From NCBI RefSeq assembly GCF_000739915.1, contig NZ_BBJT01000016.1:25401-89400 (forward strand): a stretch of DNA of 64,000 nucleotides, in the 5' to 3' direction. Under the pieces are notes generated by a model. The model was not told where the DNA came from. It made no database searches and saw only the letters and a program-made list of their open reading frames with translations. This document shows positions 8,176 to 16,505 of this stretch, one piece after another (position 1 is the first letter of the stretch; the number at the start of each line of letters is the position of its first letter). The position numbers were made by a program, and so were the translations under genes. This DNA is from Paenibacillus chitinolyticus NBRC 15660 (GTDB lineage Bacteria > Bacillota > Bacilli > Paenibacillales > NBRC-103111).

Positions 8176-9036
8176 CTACCGCCGTCCCCCCACCGCCCCC
8201 ACAACCCCATACCGAGCCAAAAGCTTACGCCCCAGCAGCGCCACGGCGCGATCCGTTATGAAACCCATCAGTCCCAGGCAGATCAGCCCCACGAAAATCC
8301 AGTCCGTACGGAAGAACAGTCGCGAGTTCCAGATGAGATAGCCGACGCCCTCGTTGGAGGCGATCATTTCGGCGCCAATGATGGCCATAAAGGAGGTGCC
8401 CATGGCGAGGCGGATGCCTGTGAACATGTACGGCACGGTTGCCGGGATGATGACGTGCAGGACGATCTGCCATTCGGAGGCGCCCATGCTGCGGGCGGAG
8501 CGGATTTTGTCCTCCTCCACGGCAAGCACGCCGGTCAAGGTGTTGAGCACGACGATGAAGAAAGTGGCGTACAGGATGAGCACGACTTTCGATGTCTCCC
8601 CGATGCCAAACCAGACGAGGAAAAGTGTAATAAACGCGATCGGCGGAATGAAGCGGATGAAGTTCAGGAACGGCTCCGCAAAAGCGCGGATGGCGCCGAC
8701 TTTGCCGATGACGAGGCCGACCGGGATGGCGATCAGGCTGCCGAGGGTCCAGCCGAGCAGGACGCGGTATGAGCTGATGCCGATGTACTGCAGCAGGGTG
8801 CCTTCGGCGAGCAGCTCGTATCCGCCCTCGGCGGTCAGGATCGGGCCGGGCAGGATTTCCGGACCGTAGACGAGCGACAGCCCGTGCCACAGAAGCAGTC
8901 CCGCGATCCAGAAGACGAGGGTGAGCAGCGTTTTTTTGAACCAAGGCTTGCGGATAAGCGGTTTCCGGACGGAAGCAGCCGTAATGGGCGGCTTGGTCGT
9001 GATTGGTTTTTTTGCCGTAATGGCGTTCGTGTTCAT
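8176..9036 (-). CDS. ABC transporter permease, sulfonate/taurine/nitrate type
   Basis: A 286-aa inner-membrane permease with six predicted helices and the binding-protein-dependent signature (SARSMGASEWQIVLHVIIPATVPYMFTG region, residues about 180-205, the EAA loop that contacts the ATPase). The closest families are SsuC and TauC. It is the last gene of the operon, 15 bases after the ATPase, with GGGAGGGG before its ATG. Substrate is not readable from the sequence. The neighbouring arylsulfotransferase-like gene favours organic sulfur compounds. Confidence 0.9.
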   Translation of the reverse strand: MNTNAITAKKPITTKPPITAASVRKPLIRKPWFKKTLLTLVFWIAGLLLWHGLSLVYGPEILPGPILTAEGGYELLAEGTLLQYIGISSYRVLLGWTLGSLIAIPVGLVIGKVGAIRAFAEPFLNFIRFIPPIAFITLFLVWFGIGETSKVVLILYATFFIVVLNTLTGVLAVEEDKIRSARSMGASEWQIVLHVIIPATVPYMFTGIRLAMGTSFMAIIGAEMIASNEGVGYLIWNSRLFFRTDWIFVGLICLGLMGFITDRAVALLGRKLLARYGVVGAVGGRR

Positions 9037-9051
9037 GTCGGCTTCCCCTCC

Positions 9052-9834
9052 CTATTCGTCGAAATGCGCCTGGATGCGGTTGTACAGCTCGTAAAACTCC
9101 GGCGACCCCAGGTCCCGTGGATACGCGAGGGGCACGTCGTAGATATGCGAGATGTTGGACGACGGCCCGGCGGACATAATGCCGATGCGGCCACCGAGCA
9201 GCAGCGCTTCCTGGATGTCGTGGGTGACAAAAATGACGGTTTTGTCGGTTTCCTGCCAAATCCGCTGAAGCTCCTTCTGCATGGTGCGGCGCGTCATCGC
9301 GTCGAGCGCGCCGAACGGCTCATCCATGAGCAGGATGGCCGGATCATTCGACAGCACGCGGGCCAACTGCACGCGCTGCTTCATGCCCCCGGACAGCTCG
9401 CGCGGGAACTTGCTCTCGTGTCCCTTGAGACCAACCAGTTCGATATACTGGTCGGAAATGCTGCGGCGCTCGGCCGCCGGGACACGCTTCATGCGCAGGC
9501 CGAACTCCACGTTTTCCCTGACCGTAAGCCAGGGGAACAGGGACGAATCGGCCTGCTGGAAGACGACGGCGCGGTCCTGGCCGGGCCGGTCGACCTCGCG
9601 GTCACCGACGCGCACCTGGCCGGACGTCTTGGAGACGAAGCCCGCGATGAGACTGAGCAGCGTCGATTTGCCGCAGCCGCTCGGTCCCAGCAGGACGAAG
9701 AACTCGCCGCCCCGGACCGCCAGATTCACGTCCTGAATGATGTAGTGCAGCTCGCCCGCGGAAGGCTGCGTGTAGCTTTTGTCCAGGCGTTCGATGTGGA
9801 TTTCGTTGCGTTTCGGCGCTGCCTCAGTAACCAT
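9052..9834 (-). CDS. ABC transporter ATP-binding protein, sulfonate/taurine/nitrate type
   Basis: A 260-aa cytoplasmic ATPase with Walker A GPSGCGKST (residues 50-58), Q-loop VFQQ, signature LSGGMKQR, Walker B ILLMDEPFGALD and the switch histidine in FVTHDIQEA. The C-terminal region is of the SsuB/TauB type. The start ATG follows GGGGGAT. It powers import through the permease directly downstream. It is separated from the binding-protein gene by a 221-base gap that holds degenerate 26-bp repeats. Confidence 0.92.
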   Translation of the reverse strand: MVTEAAPKRNEIHIERLDKSYTQPSAGELHYIIQDVNLAVRGGEFFVLLGPSGCGKSTLLSLIAGFVSKTSGQVRVGDREVDRPGQDRAVVFQQADSSLFPWLTVRENVEFGLRMKRVPAAERRSISDQYIELVGLKGHESKFPRELSGGMKQRVQLARVLSNDPAILLMDEPFGALDAMTRRTMQKELQRIWQETDKTVIFVTHDIQEALLLGGRIGIMSAGPSSNISHIYDVPLAYPRDLGSPEFYELYNRIQAHFDE

Positions 9835-9881
9835 ACTTCATCCCCCTGTTCAGCTTAGTTGCGTTTTTCTTGCCATATTTC

Positions 9882-9985
9882 GCTGCATGACAGCAGTTGG
9901 TGCATTGCTGCATAAGTAGCTATCGGTGTTCCGCTGCATAACAGCGATCGGTATTCCGGTGCAAGACGGCGGTCCGGTCGACCGC
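9882..9985. repeat. Four degenerate ~26-bp tandem repeats between transporter genes
   Basis: Units starting near 9882, 9907, 9933 and 9958 share the pattern GCTGCATAACAGC followed by a GATCGGT-like stretch and TTCC. Each unit can form a small GCTG/CAGC hairpin. They fill much of the gap between the ATPase and binding-protein genes. Function unknown; they could affect mRNA stability. Confidence 0.55.
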
Positions 9986-10055
9986 TGCCGGGCGCGTGCT
10001 GCAATGTTGCGTGGTGGTCGGCCCGGCCCATGCTGCCGTTTTTCCGATATTCGTA

Positions 10056-11144
10056 CTACTTCACTTCAATGACCCGGTCCGGGAAAGCTTCCCGCAAAAT
10101 GTCCAGGTACAGCTTGCTTTTCAGGTCGAAATCCTTCTCAATGATGGCGTTGTCGACCATGTATTTTTTCTGCTCTTTGTAGCCGTTGTACGCTTTATCG
10201 GTGAACCCGATTTTCCACGGGTTTTTGGGCAGGTCCTTGAGGGTCGCCTCTTTCGGCTGCTTGACTTCTTTGTACATGATGTCCGCGGTTTCCTCTTGGT
10301 GCGCCTGTGCGTAGGCCGAAGCCTCGTCGATCGCCTTCAGGAAGTTGACGAAACCGGCTTTGTTGGCTTTGAGCAGCTCGGTGGGAGCGATGAGGCCGTT
10401 GCCGAGGCGCACCGGCGTTTTGGACATGTCGGTCAGCTCGTGGGCTTCGGCCAGAGCGCCGAATTTTTCATTGAGCACCGCGCCGTATACCCACGCGCCG
10501 TCGATCTCGCCTTTTTTGAGGGCGACATACGCTTCATCGAAGCCGCCTTGGCCGATCAGCTTCACCTCGGACAATTTGACGCCGTTCTGACCCAGATACA
10601 CATCCCACAGGTAAGGGACAAAAGTGCCGCGGGAAAAGCTCAGCTTCTTGCCCTTGAGGTCGGCCGCGCTTTTGATGTCCTTGCGGACGAACAGCTTCCA
10701 CTCGCTGGCGCTCAGATCCGTTGCCGTACCCGACGAGGCGAAAATGGAGTAATCGCCTTTGCTCACGGCGTTCAGCAGAGGAAAATCCGCGCCGAACGCG
10801 ACGTCCACCTGTTTGATAAACAAGGAGTTGACGCCTTCGGCCGGTGTGGCGAACGAGACGAGCTCTGCGTCGATGCCGTGTTTGTCGAAGATGCCTTTGC
10901 TTTTGGCGACGCGGAAAATCGAGTTGGTAGAAATATCCGCGATTTTCAGCTTCAGCTTGGCCGCGCCACCTTGTTTAGGGTCGGCGGCCGCTTTGCCGCA
11001 GCCGGCCAGTACGGCCAGCATCGCGGCGGTGAGCACCAGCGCGAGCAACGTGCGGGTGTAGCGGTGGGGACGGGATGTTTGGCGGAGGCCAACGTGGCCT
11101 GCGGCCTTTTTACCTTTTTCCTCAGCTTCTCTCATTATCCTCAC
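10056..11144 (-). CDS. ABC transporter substrate-binding lipoprotein, sulfonate/nitrate (NMT1/SsuA-like)
   Basis: A 362-aa protein with an N-terminal signal peptide ending in a lipobox (LAVLAGCG, Cys near residue 49), so it is a membrane-anchored lipoprotein. The mature part has the NMT1/SsuA-like periplasmic-binding fold, with KLKIADIS at its start, FDKHGIDAELVSF, and helix-strand units typical of the family. It feeds the permease and ATPase downstream. The GTG at 11144 abuts the stop of the arylsulfotransferase-like gene; an ATG at 11135 behind AGGTGAGG is an equally good start. Confidence 0.88.
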   Translation of the reverse strand: MRIMREAEEKGKKAAGHVGLRQTSRPHRYTRTLLALVLTAAMLAVLAGCGKAAADPKQGGAAKLKLKIADISTNSIFRVAKSKGIFDKHGIDAELVSFATPAEGVNSLFIKQVDVAFGADFPLLNAVSKGDYSIFASSGTATDLSASEWKLFVRKDIKSAADLKGKKLSFSRGTFVPYLWDVYLGQNGVKLSEVKLIGQGGFDEAYVALKKGEIDGAWVYGAVLNEKFGALAEAHELTDMSKTPVRLGNGLIAPTELLKANKAGFVNFLKAIDEASAYAQAHQEETADIMYKEVKQPKEATLKDLPKNPWKIGFTDKAYNGYKEQKKYMVDNAIIEKDFDLKSKLYLDILREAFPDRVIEVK

Positions 11145-12593
11145 CTACCCCTTCCCCGGTTCCGGCTGTGCTTCGTCCGTCCGTGCCACGCACAGCGCGC
11201 CCTCGCCGTAGGAGACGGTACCTTCCACTTCCACTGTCGTGACCGCTCCGCGGGCAGCCGCCCCTGGCAGACGGAAGTCCGCCACGTCGATCGGCGCGAT
11301 CTCGACTTCCTCCGGCAGCTCCAACTGCGGCACCCACTCGTAAGGCACGCGGTAGGCGCGGTAGACCATGTTGGAGTTGCGTTTGTTTTTGTAAGGGGAT
11401 ATGTACTCCCACACCAGCTCATGCTCACGCGTCACTTCAAAAATCCGGCCGTCCGCGCCTTCGGTAATCAGCGTGTTGCCGTTCGGCAGGCGCTGGGCGG
11501 AGCTGATATACGGGCTGTAAAACCGGTACGAATCGAGCGGAGCCTGAAAGCCCGCTTCCGTCGGCGTGTACTGCCACTCGATTTCGAGCGTGACCGGGTT
11601 GATCTCCAGGATGCGGGAGTGATCGCGGCGGGCGTTTTTGAGCCCATCCGGGGACTCCGGATTCGGTGCGCCGTAGCCGCCCCAGCCGCCGTTGTCGAAA
11701 ATCAGAATGTTACCCTCTCCCGGCAAACCTCTCGGAATAAGGTGCGCGTGGTGCTGGCCGATGATCCAGCCGATATGCTTCGTCTCTTCGGTATTATAGT
11801 TGGGGCCGAGCTTCCAGACGATTTTGCCGGTCTTTTTGTCCGTGATGGCAATGATGTTTGTCTCCCGCGCGTCCCAGATGATGTTGTCCGGGTGGAATCT
11901 TTCATCCCCCGCATCGTAATGCTTATTCGGCCCGAGGACCGAAGCGGAGTTGATGTGCATCCAGTCGCCGGCATTGGCACCGAAAAACCGGGTGTTCGGA
12001 TCGTTGTACAGCGCCTCCCGGGCATCTTCGTCGAAGCCCAGCTCCTCGAAATGGTCGCTCGTTGTCCATTCCCAGACGACATTTCCTTCCCAATCCACTT
12101 CTAAGATGGTATCGTCCAGCAGCTCTTTGTCGGATATTTCAGGACGCTTCACGTTTTTGTGTGCGAGTATGATTGTGTTCCCCGAGTGGACTTTCGGCTC
12201 CTGCCCCGGCACGTAGTACCCGACCGGATTTCCTTCGCGCTGGTAGTCGTGATGCTGGCGAGCCATCCACTGGGGCTCATGCCCGGGGTCCTCGATGTGC
12301 TGGTAGCGGTCAAACTTCCACACGATATTGCCGTCCCAGTCGACCTGCACCAGATTTACCTCATCCTGAAACCCATACTTCGGATCGCGCTCCGCCGTAC
12401 TGCCGAATACGTACCCGCCCGGGAGCAGCTTGTTCGGGAACCCCCGCAGGCCTTTCCACAAATGAACCTCCCGCCCGTTCATGTCGATCAGCAGCGCCCC
12501 CGTTTCCGCCGCCTGATACAGCGTGTAGCCGCTCCAGCTTTTGCCCGGTTTGTAAACCGTCGTTCCCGTCGGATAAATCGTCGGATGTCCCAT
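11145..12593 (-). CDS. Arylsulfotransferase (ASST)-like protein
   Basis: The 482-aa product is a beta-propeller-like protein with repeated blades ending in W or V plus W (NIVWKFDRY, NVVWEWTTSDHF, KIVWKLGPNY, EIEWQYTP, ELVWEYISPY). This is characteristic of the PAPS-independent arylsulfotransferase family, and conserved His-rich stretches (RQHHDYQ, GQHHAHLIP) match the active-site region. It has no signal peptide, unlike many exported members, so a cytoplasmic site is likely. It is co-transcribed with a MarR regulator and a sulfonate-type importer, which suggests use of aryl sulfates or sulfonates. No desulfonating monooxygenase is nearby. Confidence 0.85.
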   Translation of the reverse strand: MGHPTIYPTGTTVYKPGKSWSGYTLYQAAETGALLIDMNGREVHLWKGLRGFPNKLLPGGYVFGSTAERDPKYGFQDEVNLVQVDWDGNIVWKFDRYQHIEDPGHEPQWMARQHHDYQREGNPVGYYVPGQEPKVHSGNTIILAHKNVKRPEISDKELLDDTILEVDWEGNVVWEWTTSDHFEELGFDEDAREALYNDPNTRFFGANAGDWMHINSASVLGPNKHYDAGDERFHPDNIIWDARETNIIAITDKKTGKIVWKLGPNYNTEETKHIGWIIGQHHAHLIPRGLPGEGNILIFDNGGWGGYGAPNPESPDGLKNARRDHSRILEINPVTLEIEWQYTPTEAGFQAPLDSYRFYSPYISSAQRLPNGNTLITEGADGRIFEVTREHELVWEYISPYKNKRNSNMVYRAYRVPYEWVPQLELPEEVEIAPIDVADFRLPGAAARGAVTTVEVEGTVSYGEGALCVARTDEAQPEPGKG

Positions 12594-12664
12594 ATGTGTA
12601 ACGTCCTCTCTTTTGTTGGATTTGGTTTGCGAAAAAACGCCGGCGCCCCTATGCGGTATCGCCT

Positions 12665-13375
12665 CTAATAAGAAATGAAATTTTTCTTGCGCGTGGTCTT
12701 GCTTGATTTTGGAGTAGGTGGCTGATCCGCCAGCGGTTGTGAGGACGTTTCCGGCCTTAATTCCGATGACGGATGAGATGCGGTATCGTTTTTAAAAACG
12801 GCAGCCGGGCTTTCCTCCTCCGACGCGGGAAAGGATACGGGTGTCGATGCCCGGTCGTCCGCGGTTCTCTTCGTCGTCTTGATCGACGAGTTTGCCGCTG
12901 CTTCCCCGTCTTCTCCCGGATAAGCCAGCACCGCTTCCGCGAAGCCGTCCAGCTTTTCCAGCAGCCTCCGGGAAAATACGATCTGGCGCTCCAGCTCCTC
13001 GGGCGTGAACCCGCCGAACAAGATGCCGATCATATGCGCGCTGAGCCCGCCGTTGCGCCGAAGCAGCTCCCGGCCCTTGTCCGTAATGTCCAGCGCCACG
13101 GACCTGCGGTCGGACTCGCTTCGTTTGCGGACCGCGTAACCACCCGCCTCCAGCTTGTCGCACAGTGCAGTTACGGCACCGGATGTAAAATCCAACTGCT
13201 CCGCCAGCTCGCCCAGCCGCTGCTCTCCTTGGCTATGAATTGAATTCAGGATGAGCATGCCCGGCAAGGCGATGCCTTCGACGGAAATTTTGTCGCGTTC
13301 CTTTACAAATTTGCGTACCAGTCTGCGGAAGAGCCAGTCGGCCTCTTCGTATAACGCCCCGTCTTTTTCGTGCAT
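12665..13375 (-). CDS. MarR-family transcriptional regulator with long disordered C-terminal tail
   Basis: The winged helix-turn-helix is clear: LGELAEQLDFTSGAVTALCDKLEAGG, then RKRSESDRRSV in the wing and LDITDKGRELL. About 85 further residues rich in S, T, P and K follow the dimerisation helix, which is unusual for MarR proteins of about 150 aa. I chose the ATG at 13375, which has AAAGGAC in front; the open frame continues upstream to 13471 through a hairpin with a T tract, so that part is leader. It probably controls the operon it heads (arylsulfotransferase and importer) through the TGAAT repeats at 13501-13550. Confidence 0.85.
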   Translation of the reverse strand: MHEKDGALYEEADWLFRRLVRKFVKERDKISVEGIALPGMLILNSIHSQGEQRLGELAEQLDFTSGAVTALCDKLEAGGYAVRKRSESDRRSVALDITDKGRELLRRNGGLSAHMIGILFGGFTPEELERQIVFSRRLLEKLDGFAEAVLAYPGEDGEAAANSSIKTTKRTADDRASTPVSFPASEEESPAAVFKNDTASHPSSELRPETSSQPLADQPPTPKSSKTTRKKNFISY

Positions 13376-13407
13376 GCCAGTCCTTTCGTCATGAGGCCCG
13401 TAGAAAC

Positions 13408-13458
13408 AAAAAAGCTCCCGAAATCTCCTCCGTATGTCGGTAAGAGATAACAGGAGCC
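13408..13458 (-). terminator. Terminator-like hairpin in the marR leader
   Basis: On the minus strand GGCTCC...ATCTC pairs with GAGAT...GGGAGC and is followed by TTTTTT, between the likely promoter region and the marR start at 13375. A terminator in a leader suggests attenuation. I see no known riboswitch motif (no S-box or T-box elements). Confidence 0.55.
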
Positions 13459-13500
13459 TTTGGCGGTCCAATCGGCTGTCCTCATTGATTTAGTTGTAAA

Positions 13501-13550
13501 ATAATGAATGCTCGCTTAATGAATATTCATTTGATTAGAATTCATTTAGT
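13501..13550. promoter_or_regulatory. Candidate MarR operator cluster
   Basis: AATGAATATTCATT (13518-13531) is a perfect 14-bp palindrome, flanked by further TGAAT/ATTCA half-sites at 13504 and 13540. The position upstream of marR fits autoregulation. Binding is inferred. Confidence 0.5.
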
Positions 13551-13626
13551 AATCTTGAAGTAAGATTAAACCAATTAATCATACCTGTCAAGTAGGTTTT
13601 AAGTTTTCTTTTTTAGCTTGCAAAAA

Positions 13627-13650
13627 AAGAACCCGCGTGGGCGGATTCTT
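13627..13650 (-). terminator. Rho-independent terminator
   Basis: AAGAACCCGC / GCGGATTCTT with loop GTGG, seven T on the minus strand. It ends the three-gene minus-strand unit that finishes at 13663. Confidence 0.7.
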
Positions 13651-13662
13651 TTCAAAGACCCG

Positions 13663-13983
13663 TTATGTTCCCCGGTTATTAACCGAGTAGGACTGAACAG
13701 AAGGAAATTCGGATGCCGCGAATTTAAAATAAATGAAATCTCGTCCCCAATCTTCCCATCCGATTGTCTTGGAGTGCGGAACGGTTGAAACATAATAGTT
13801 TAAATTATACCGTCTAATTAAGCTGCTCAACTCACAGGGAGTTTTCAACGTGCTACTGTTTACGAGCATTCTCGTCTCTGAATCTCCCATGAGCTTCTGC
13901 CTCCAGTGCACGGATGTGCTAATTTGATAAACAAGCTCTACTAAATACCGCTTATGCAGTTTTTTTCGAATTCTTTTTTTCAT
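13663..13983 (-). CDS. Small basic hypothetical protein (106 aa)
   Basis: The N-terminus is strongly basic (KKRIRKKLHKRY), followed by a mixed alpha/beta stretch ending in SYSVNNRG. The start recalls YggL/DUF469-type small ribosome-associated proteins, but the match is limited to the first 20 residues and I do not assign the family. AAGGTGATTTC precedes the ATG at 13983. It is 9 bases downstream of the 173-aa gene and probably the last gene of a three-gene unit. Confidence 0.65.
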   Translation of the reverse strand: MKKRIRKKLHKRYLVELVYQISTSVHWRQKLMGDSETRMLVNSSTLKTPCELSSLIRRYNLNYYVSTVPHSKTIGWEDWGRDFIYFKFAASEFPSVQSYSVNNRGT

Positions 13984-13992
13984 GAAATCACC

Positions 13993-14511
13993 TTAACACT
14001 CGATAATTCTGGAGTACACCGTGGCTGTATACGCAGCTTCTTCTTCCTCTTCGTTGGTCGTGCCCGAATCTTCTTTATGCCGCAAAATTTGTATGCCGTC
14101 GAAACAAGCCTTCTCCCGGTAGGCCAGCAAAACTTCTTTACGATCGCTGACCTGGTTCACCTTGCACGCGAAGGGCAGACCCAGCCCCTCCTCATAAGAA
14201 ATGACGGAAAAACGAATCGCCGGGATCTGATAATCTCCCCACAGGTAGAAAATAAATGTTTTTCCAGCGTAAAATTTTTGCAAATAAGAAGCCCACGCGT
14301 CTTCCAGAAAAGCGAATAGGTTATCCAGTTCATGAAGAGACAATCTATCATGCTTGATGATTTTGTTCAGCCGCTCGATGGTGCGCATGTTGTAATGGGC
14401 TTCCGCTTCCATCTGGAGCGGATCATTTGAGAAGAGCACACCCGGCCGCTCCGCTATCTCCATAATCTCGGCGTATGCCTTACTGTTTTTTATTTTCAGA
14501 AAATCGATCAT
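13993..14511 (-). CDS. Hypothetical protein (172 aa)
   Basis: The real start is the ATG at 14511, which overlaps the stop of the DUF4180 gene in an ATGA arrangement; the longer frame up to 14580 lies wholly inside that gene. The protein is soluble, with helices in the first half (MIDFLKIKNSKAY..., NMRTIERLNKIIK) and strands in the second, ending in an acidic EEEEEAAY stretch. I recognise no family. Overlap with its neighbour indicates coupled expression. Confidence 0.65.
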   Translation of the reverse strand: MIDFLKIKNSKAYAEIMEIAERPGVLFSNDPLQMEAEAHYNMRTIERLNKIIKHDRLSLHELDNLFAFLEDAWASYLQKFYAGKTFIFYLWGDYQIPAIRFSVISYEEGLGLPFACKVNQVSDRKEVLLAYREKACFDGIQILRHKEDSGTTNEEEEEAAYTATVYSRIIEC

Positions 14512-14873
14512 GCCCCATGCAGCGCATCCAGCGCCTCCGCCTCGGTCCCTTTGAAAAACACGTTGCTCCCATGGTTGCACTCGTAAATAAAATCGTTCAG
14601 GCTCTTGCTGTTGTACCCGCTGAAATCCCCGACGATAGCAATCTTTAACTGGTAGTTGATATATTTCTGCAAAATGTCCCCGGCCAGTTTCGTTTTCAGC
14701 TCAAAAAAATCCTCCGTAAGCTGTTCCTTTCTGAGAAGCACTTTATCGCATTCGTGGTTATAACGAATGTCGGCCATCAAGTCGAGCGCATCGTTTACGC
14801 TGCTAATGACCACGTCCTCGCTTGAGATGACGGCGACTTTCGAATGCGGCCGCTGGTCGACGGTGATATTCAT
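14508..14873 (-). CDS. DUF4180 domain-containing protein
   Basis: A 121-aa protein matching the DUF4180 pattern: a short beta start, VVISSVNDALDLMADIRY, then KVLLRKEQLTEDFFELKTKLAGDILQKY, KIAIVGDFS and a C-terminal ALDAL helix. The fold resembles STAS-like alpha/beta units; function is unknown. Two in-frame ATGs (14879 and 14873) exist; the second has the better spacing to AAAGGAG. First gene of a three-gene unit with ATGA coupling to the next. Confidence 0.8.
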   Translation of the reverse strand: MNITVDQRPHSKVAVISSEDVVISSVNDALDLMADIRYNHECDKVLLRKEQLTEDFFELKTKLAGDILQKYINYQLKIAIVGDFSGYNSKSLNDFIYECNHGSNVFFKGTEAEALDALHGA

Positions 14874-14915
14874 GTTCATTTCTCCTTTGTTTGATTGATT
14901 TTTATAGAGGGTGCG

Positions 14916-15467
14916 TCATGGAAGAACGTCTGTCTGAGCGCCGATCTGCTTGCCCTCCCTGGCATCGGCTAAAATCGACGCATGCGGCAGACGGTTGTCT
15001 TTCAAAACCAGCACTTTATCCCCGTACGTCTTTAGCAGCTCCATCGCTTTAAGCCTGCCTTCCCTCTGGAACTGGTGATTCCAGCAAAACATCTTCCACA
15101 GGATGGTCCACGTCGGCTTATAGTTCGCCTGCTCCTGTCCGGTCTTCTGCCGGATAAACCGGCTGATGATGCGCCTAAGTCGTGTGAAATACGGCGTATC
15201 CAGAAAAACGATCCGTTCCGCATGTTCCAGACAAGGTCCGATCCAGCCGGCTTGATGAGCTCCTTCCGTAATCCAGTCGTCGGCCCCAATGATTCCAGCC
15301 AGACAGGCATCTCGTTCCTCTTCCGTTCGTCTTACGTCTCCCGCCGGGGTTCTTTTCCAGACCACGTTATCCAGCTCATAGAAAGGAAGCCCCAGCTCCG
15401 ATGACAGCCTTCTGGCCAAAGTCGTTTTGCCGCTCCCGACCGATCCGATAATATGAATTCTCTTCAT
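14916..15467 (-). CDS. P-loop nucleoside/shikimate-kinase-like protein (topology-modulation type)
   Basis: A 183-aa P-loop kinase-like protein with Walker A GSVGSGKTT at residues 8-16, a lid-type region, and the LPFYELDNVVWKR segment typical of proteins annotated as DNA topology modulation FlaR or adenylate-kinase related. The mid region (ADDWITEGAH) and the RFIRQKTGQ stretch fit the same group. The phosphate acceptor is unknown. A single gene with a weak GGTGGT site. Confidence 0.8.
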   Translation of the reverse strand: MKRIHIIGSVGSGKTTLARRLSSELGLPFYELDNVVWKRTPAGDVRRTEEERDACLAGIIGADDWITEGAHQAGWIGPCLEHAERIVFLDTPYFTRLRRIISRFIRQKTGQEQANYKPTWTILWKMFCWNHQFQREGRLKAMELLKTYGDKVLVLKDNRLPHASILADAREGKQIGAQTDVLP

Positions 15468-15517
15468 TTAGACCACCGCTTGGCAAATTTATTGATCTTG
15501 CTCCCATCCTACACCAC

Positions 15518-15865
15518 TCACCTTATAAAATACCGCAGCACCAGCACTCTTGCTTCTTCAAAACTGTTGAGTTCCTTCTGAAAGGCCGGGTAGTGAGAGA
15601 CCTTATTTTCAAAAAACTTATAAGAGGGGAATCTTTCAAAAAAGTTCATCTTCATTAACTGCATTTGTCGTGATGGGATATTTTCTTCACTGCCGCTCAA
15701 GACATAACTAATCGTTCCTGCGACAGTCACACAATAATCATTGAAGTCGGCATTTAAACAAGCTTCCTCTGAAAGTAAGGAAAGTTCAAGCTCAAAGTCT
15801 TGCTTTATCCGCTCAAGATCTTTATAGGGAAAAGGTCTGGACAAATCCATCGTATACAAAAGCAT
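15518..15865 (-). CDS. Hypothetical protein (115 aa), start uncertain
   Basis: A helical soluble protein (DLERIKQDFELELSLL...) of no family I recognise. The first in-frame ATG (15865) has no ribosome site. A good AAAAGGTGATG lies about 35 bases upstream, before in-frame ATC/ATA codons that would extend the helix naturally (IKREKIIERLMLLYT). Either a rare start codon is used or a start was lost by mutation. Confidence 0.5.
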   Translation of the reverse strand: MLLYTMDLSRPFPYKDLERIKQDFELELSLLSEEACLNADFNDYCVTVAGTISYVLSGSEENIPSRQMQLMKMNFFERFPSYKFFENKVSHYPAFQKELNSFEEARVLVLRYFIR

Positions 15866-15968
15866 TAAGCGTTCAATGATTTTTTCTCTTTTTATGATGC
15901 ATCACCTTTTATTCATATCGGACCCGATACTTCAGCAGAGCTAGCAACCCTCCGGCCCCCCTATCCCG

Positions 15969-16505
15969 TCAGCCAGCCTTATATTCCTCTTGAAGAATCC
16001 CCATATGTAGGAGGTCGTGCCACTGCCCTTCCCTGAATAGCGCCTGCCGGGAGATTCCCTCCCGTTTGAACCCGATTTTTTCGTACAAAGCAACGGCTTT
16101 ATCGTTAAAAGCGAACACCCGCAAGGATACCCGGTGCAGATTCAATTCATGAAAAGCGTAATTAAGCAGCAGTCTTAAGGATTCGTTTCCGTAGCCTTTG
16201 CCCCAAAATTCTTTCTCGCCGATGTCGAGGATACACTCTGCGCTGCGGTTTTTAAAATCGAGTTGAATCAATGAGGTGATTCCAATAGGCCGCTCAGACA
16301 GCTTATCCAGGATCATATAGCTTTTGGACGTGCCCGAACCCAAAATCACCTGCTCCACAAATTGCCGGGTTTCCGCATAAGTAAACAAATCCAAGGAAGG
16401 ATTGGTCGTTCTCATCACTTCCATATCGTTTCTCCATGTGTGGTAAACGGCTGCATCCTCTTCCGTCGTTTTTCGAAATGATACTCTCGAAGATTCAAAT
16501 AACAT
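15969..16505 (-). CDS. GNAT-family N-acetyltransferase
   Basis: A 178-aa acetyltransferase of the RimJ/RimL-like group. It has the N-terminal VSFRKTTEEDAAVYHTWRND start, the acetyl-CoA loop (GKGYGNESLRLLLNYAF), the LHRVSLRVFAFNDKAVALYEKIGF helix pattern and the WHDLLHMGIL end. The start at 16505 follows AAAGGAGAACAAAGAGG and overlaps the TetR gene by 11 bases, so the two are co-transcribed. The substrate is unknown; a small-molecule or N-terminal target are both possible. Confidence 0.85.
   Translation of the reverse strand: MLFESSRVSFRKTTEEDAAVYHTWRNDMEVMRTTNPSLDLFTYAETRQFVEQVILGSGTSKSYMILDKLSERPIGITSLIQLDFKNRSAECILDIGEKEFWGKGYGNESLRLLLNYAFHELNLHRVSLRVFAFNDKAVALYEKIGFKREGISRQALFREGQWHDLLHMGILQEEYKAG

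Noticed and set aside
8225..9259. 344-aa minus-strand frame rich in R, H and P
   Set aside because: Alternate-frame shadow of the permease and ATPase genes.
9996..12104. 702-aa plus-strand frame
   Set aside because: Antisense shadow of the binding-protein and arylsulfotransferase-like genes caused by high GC.
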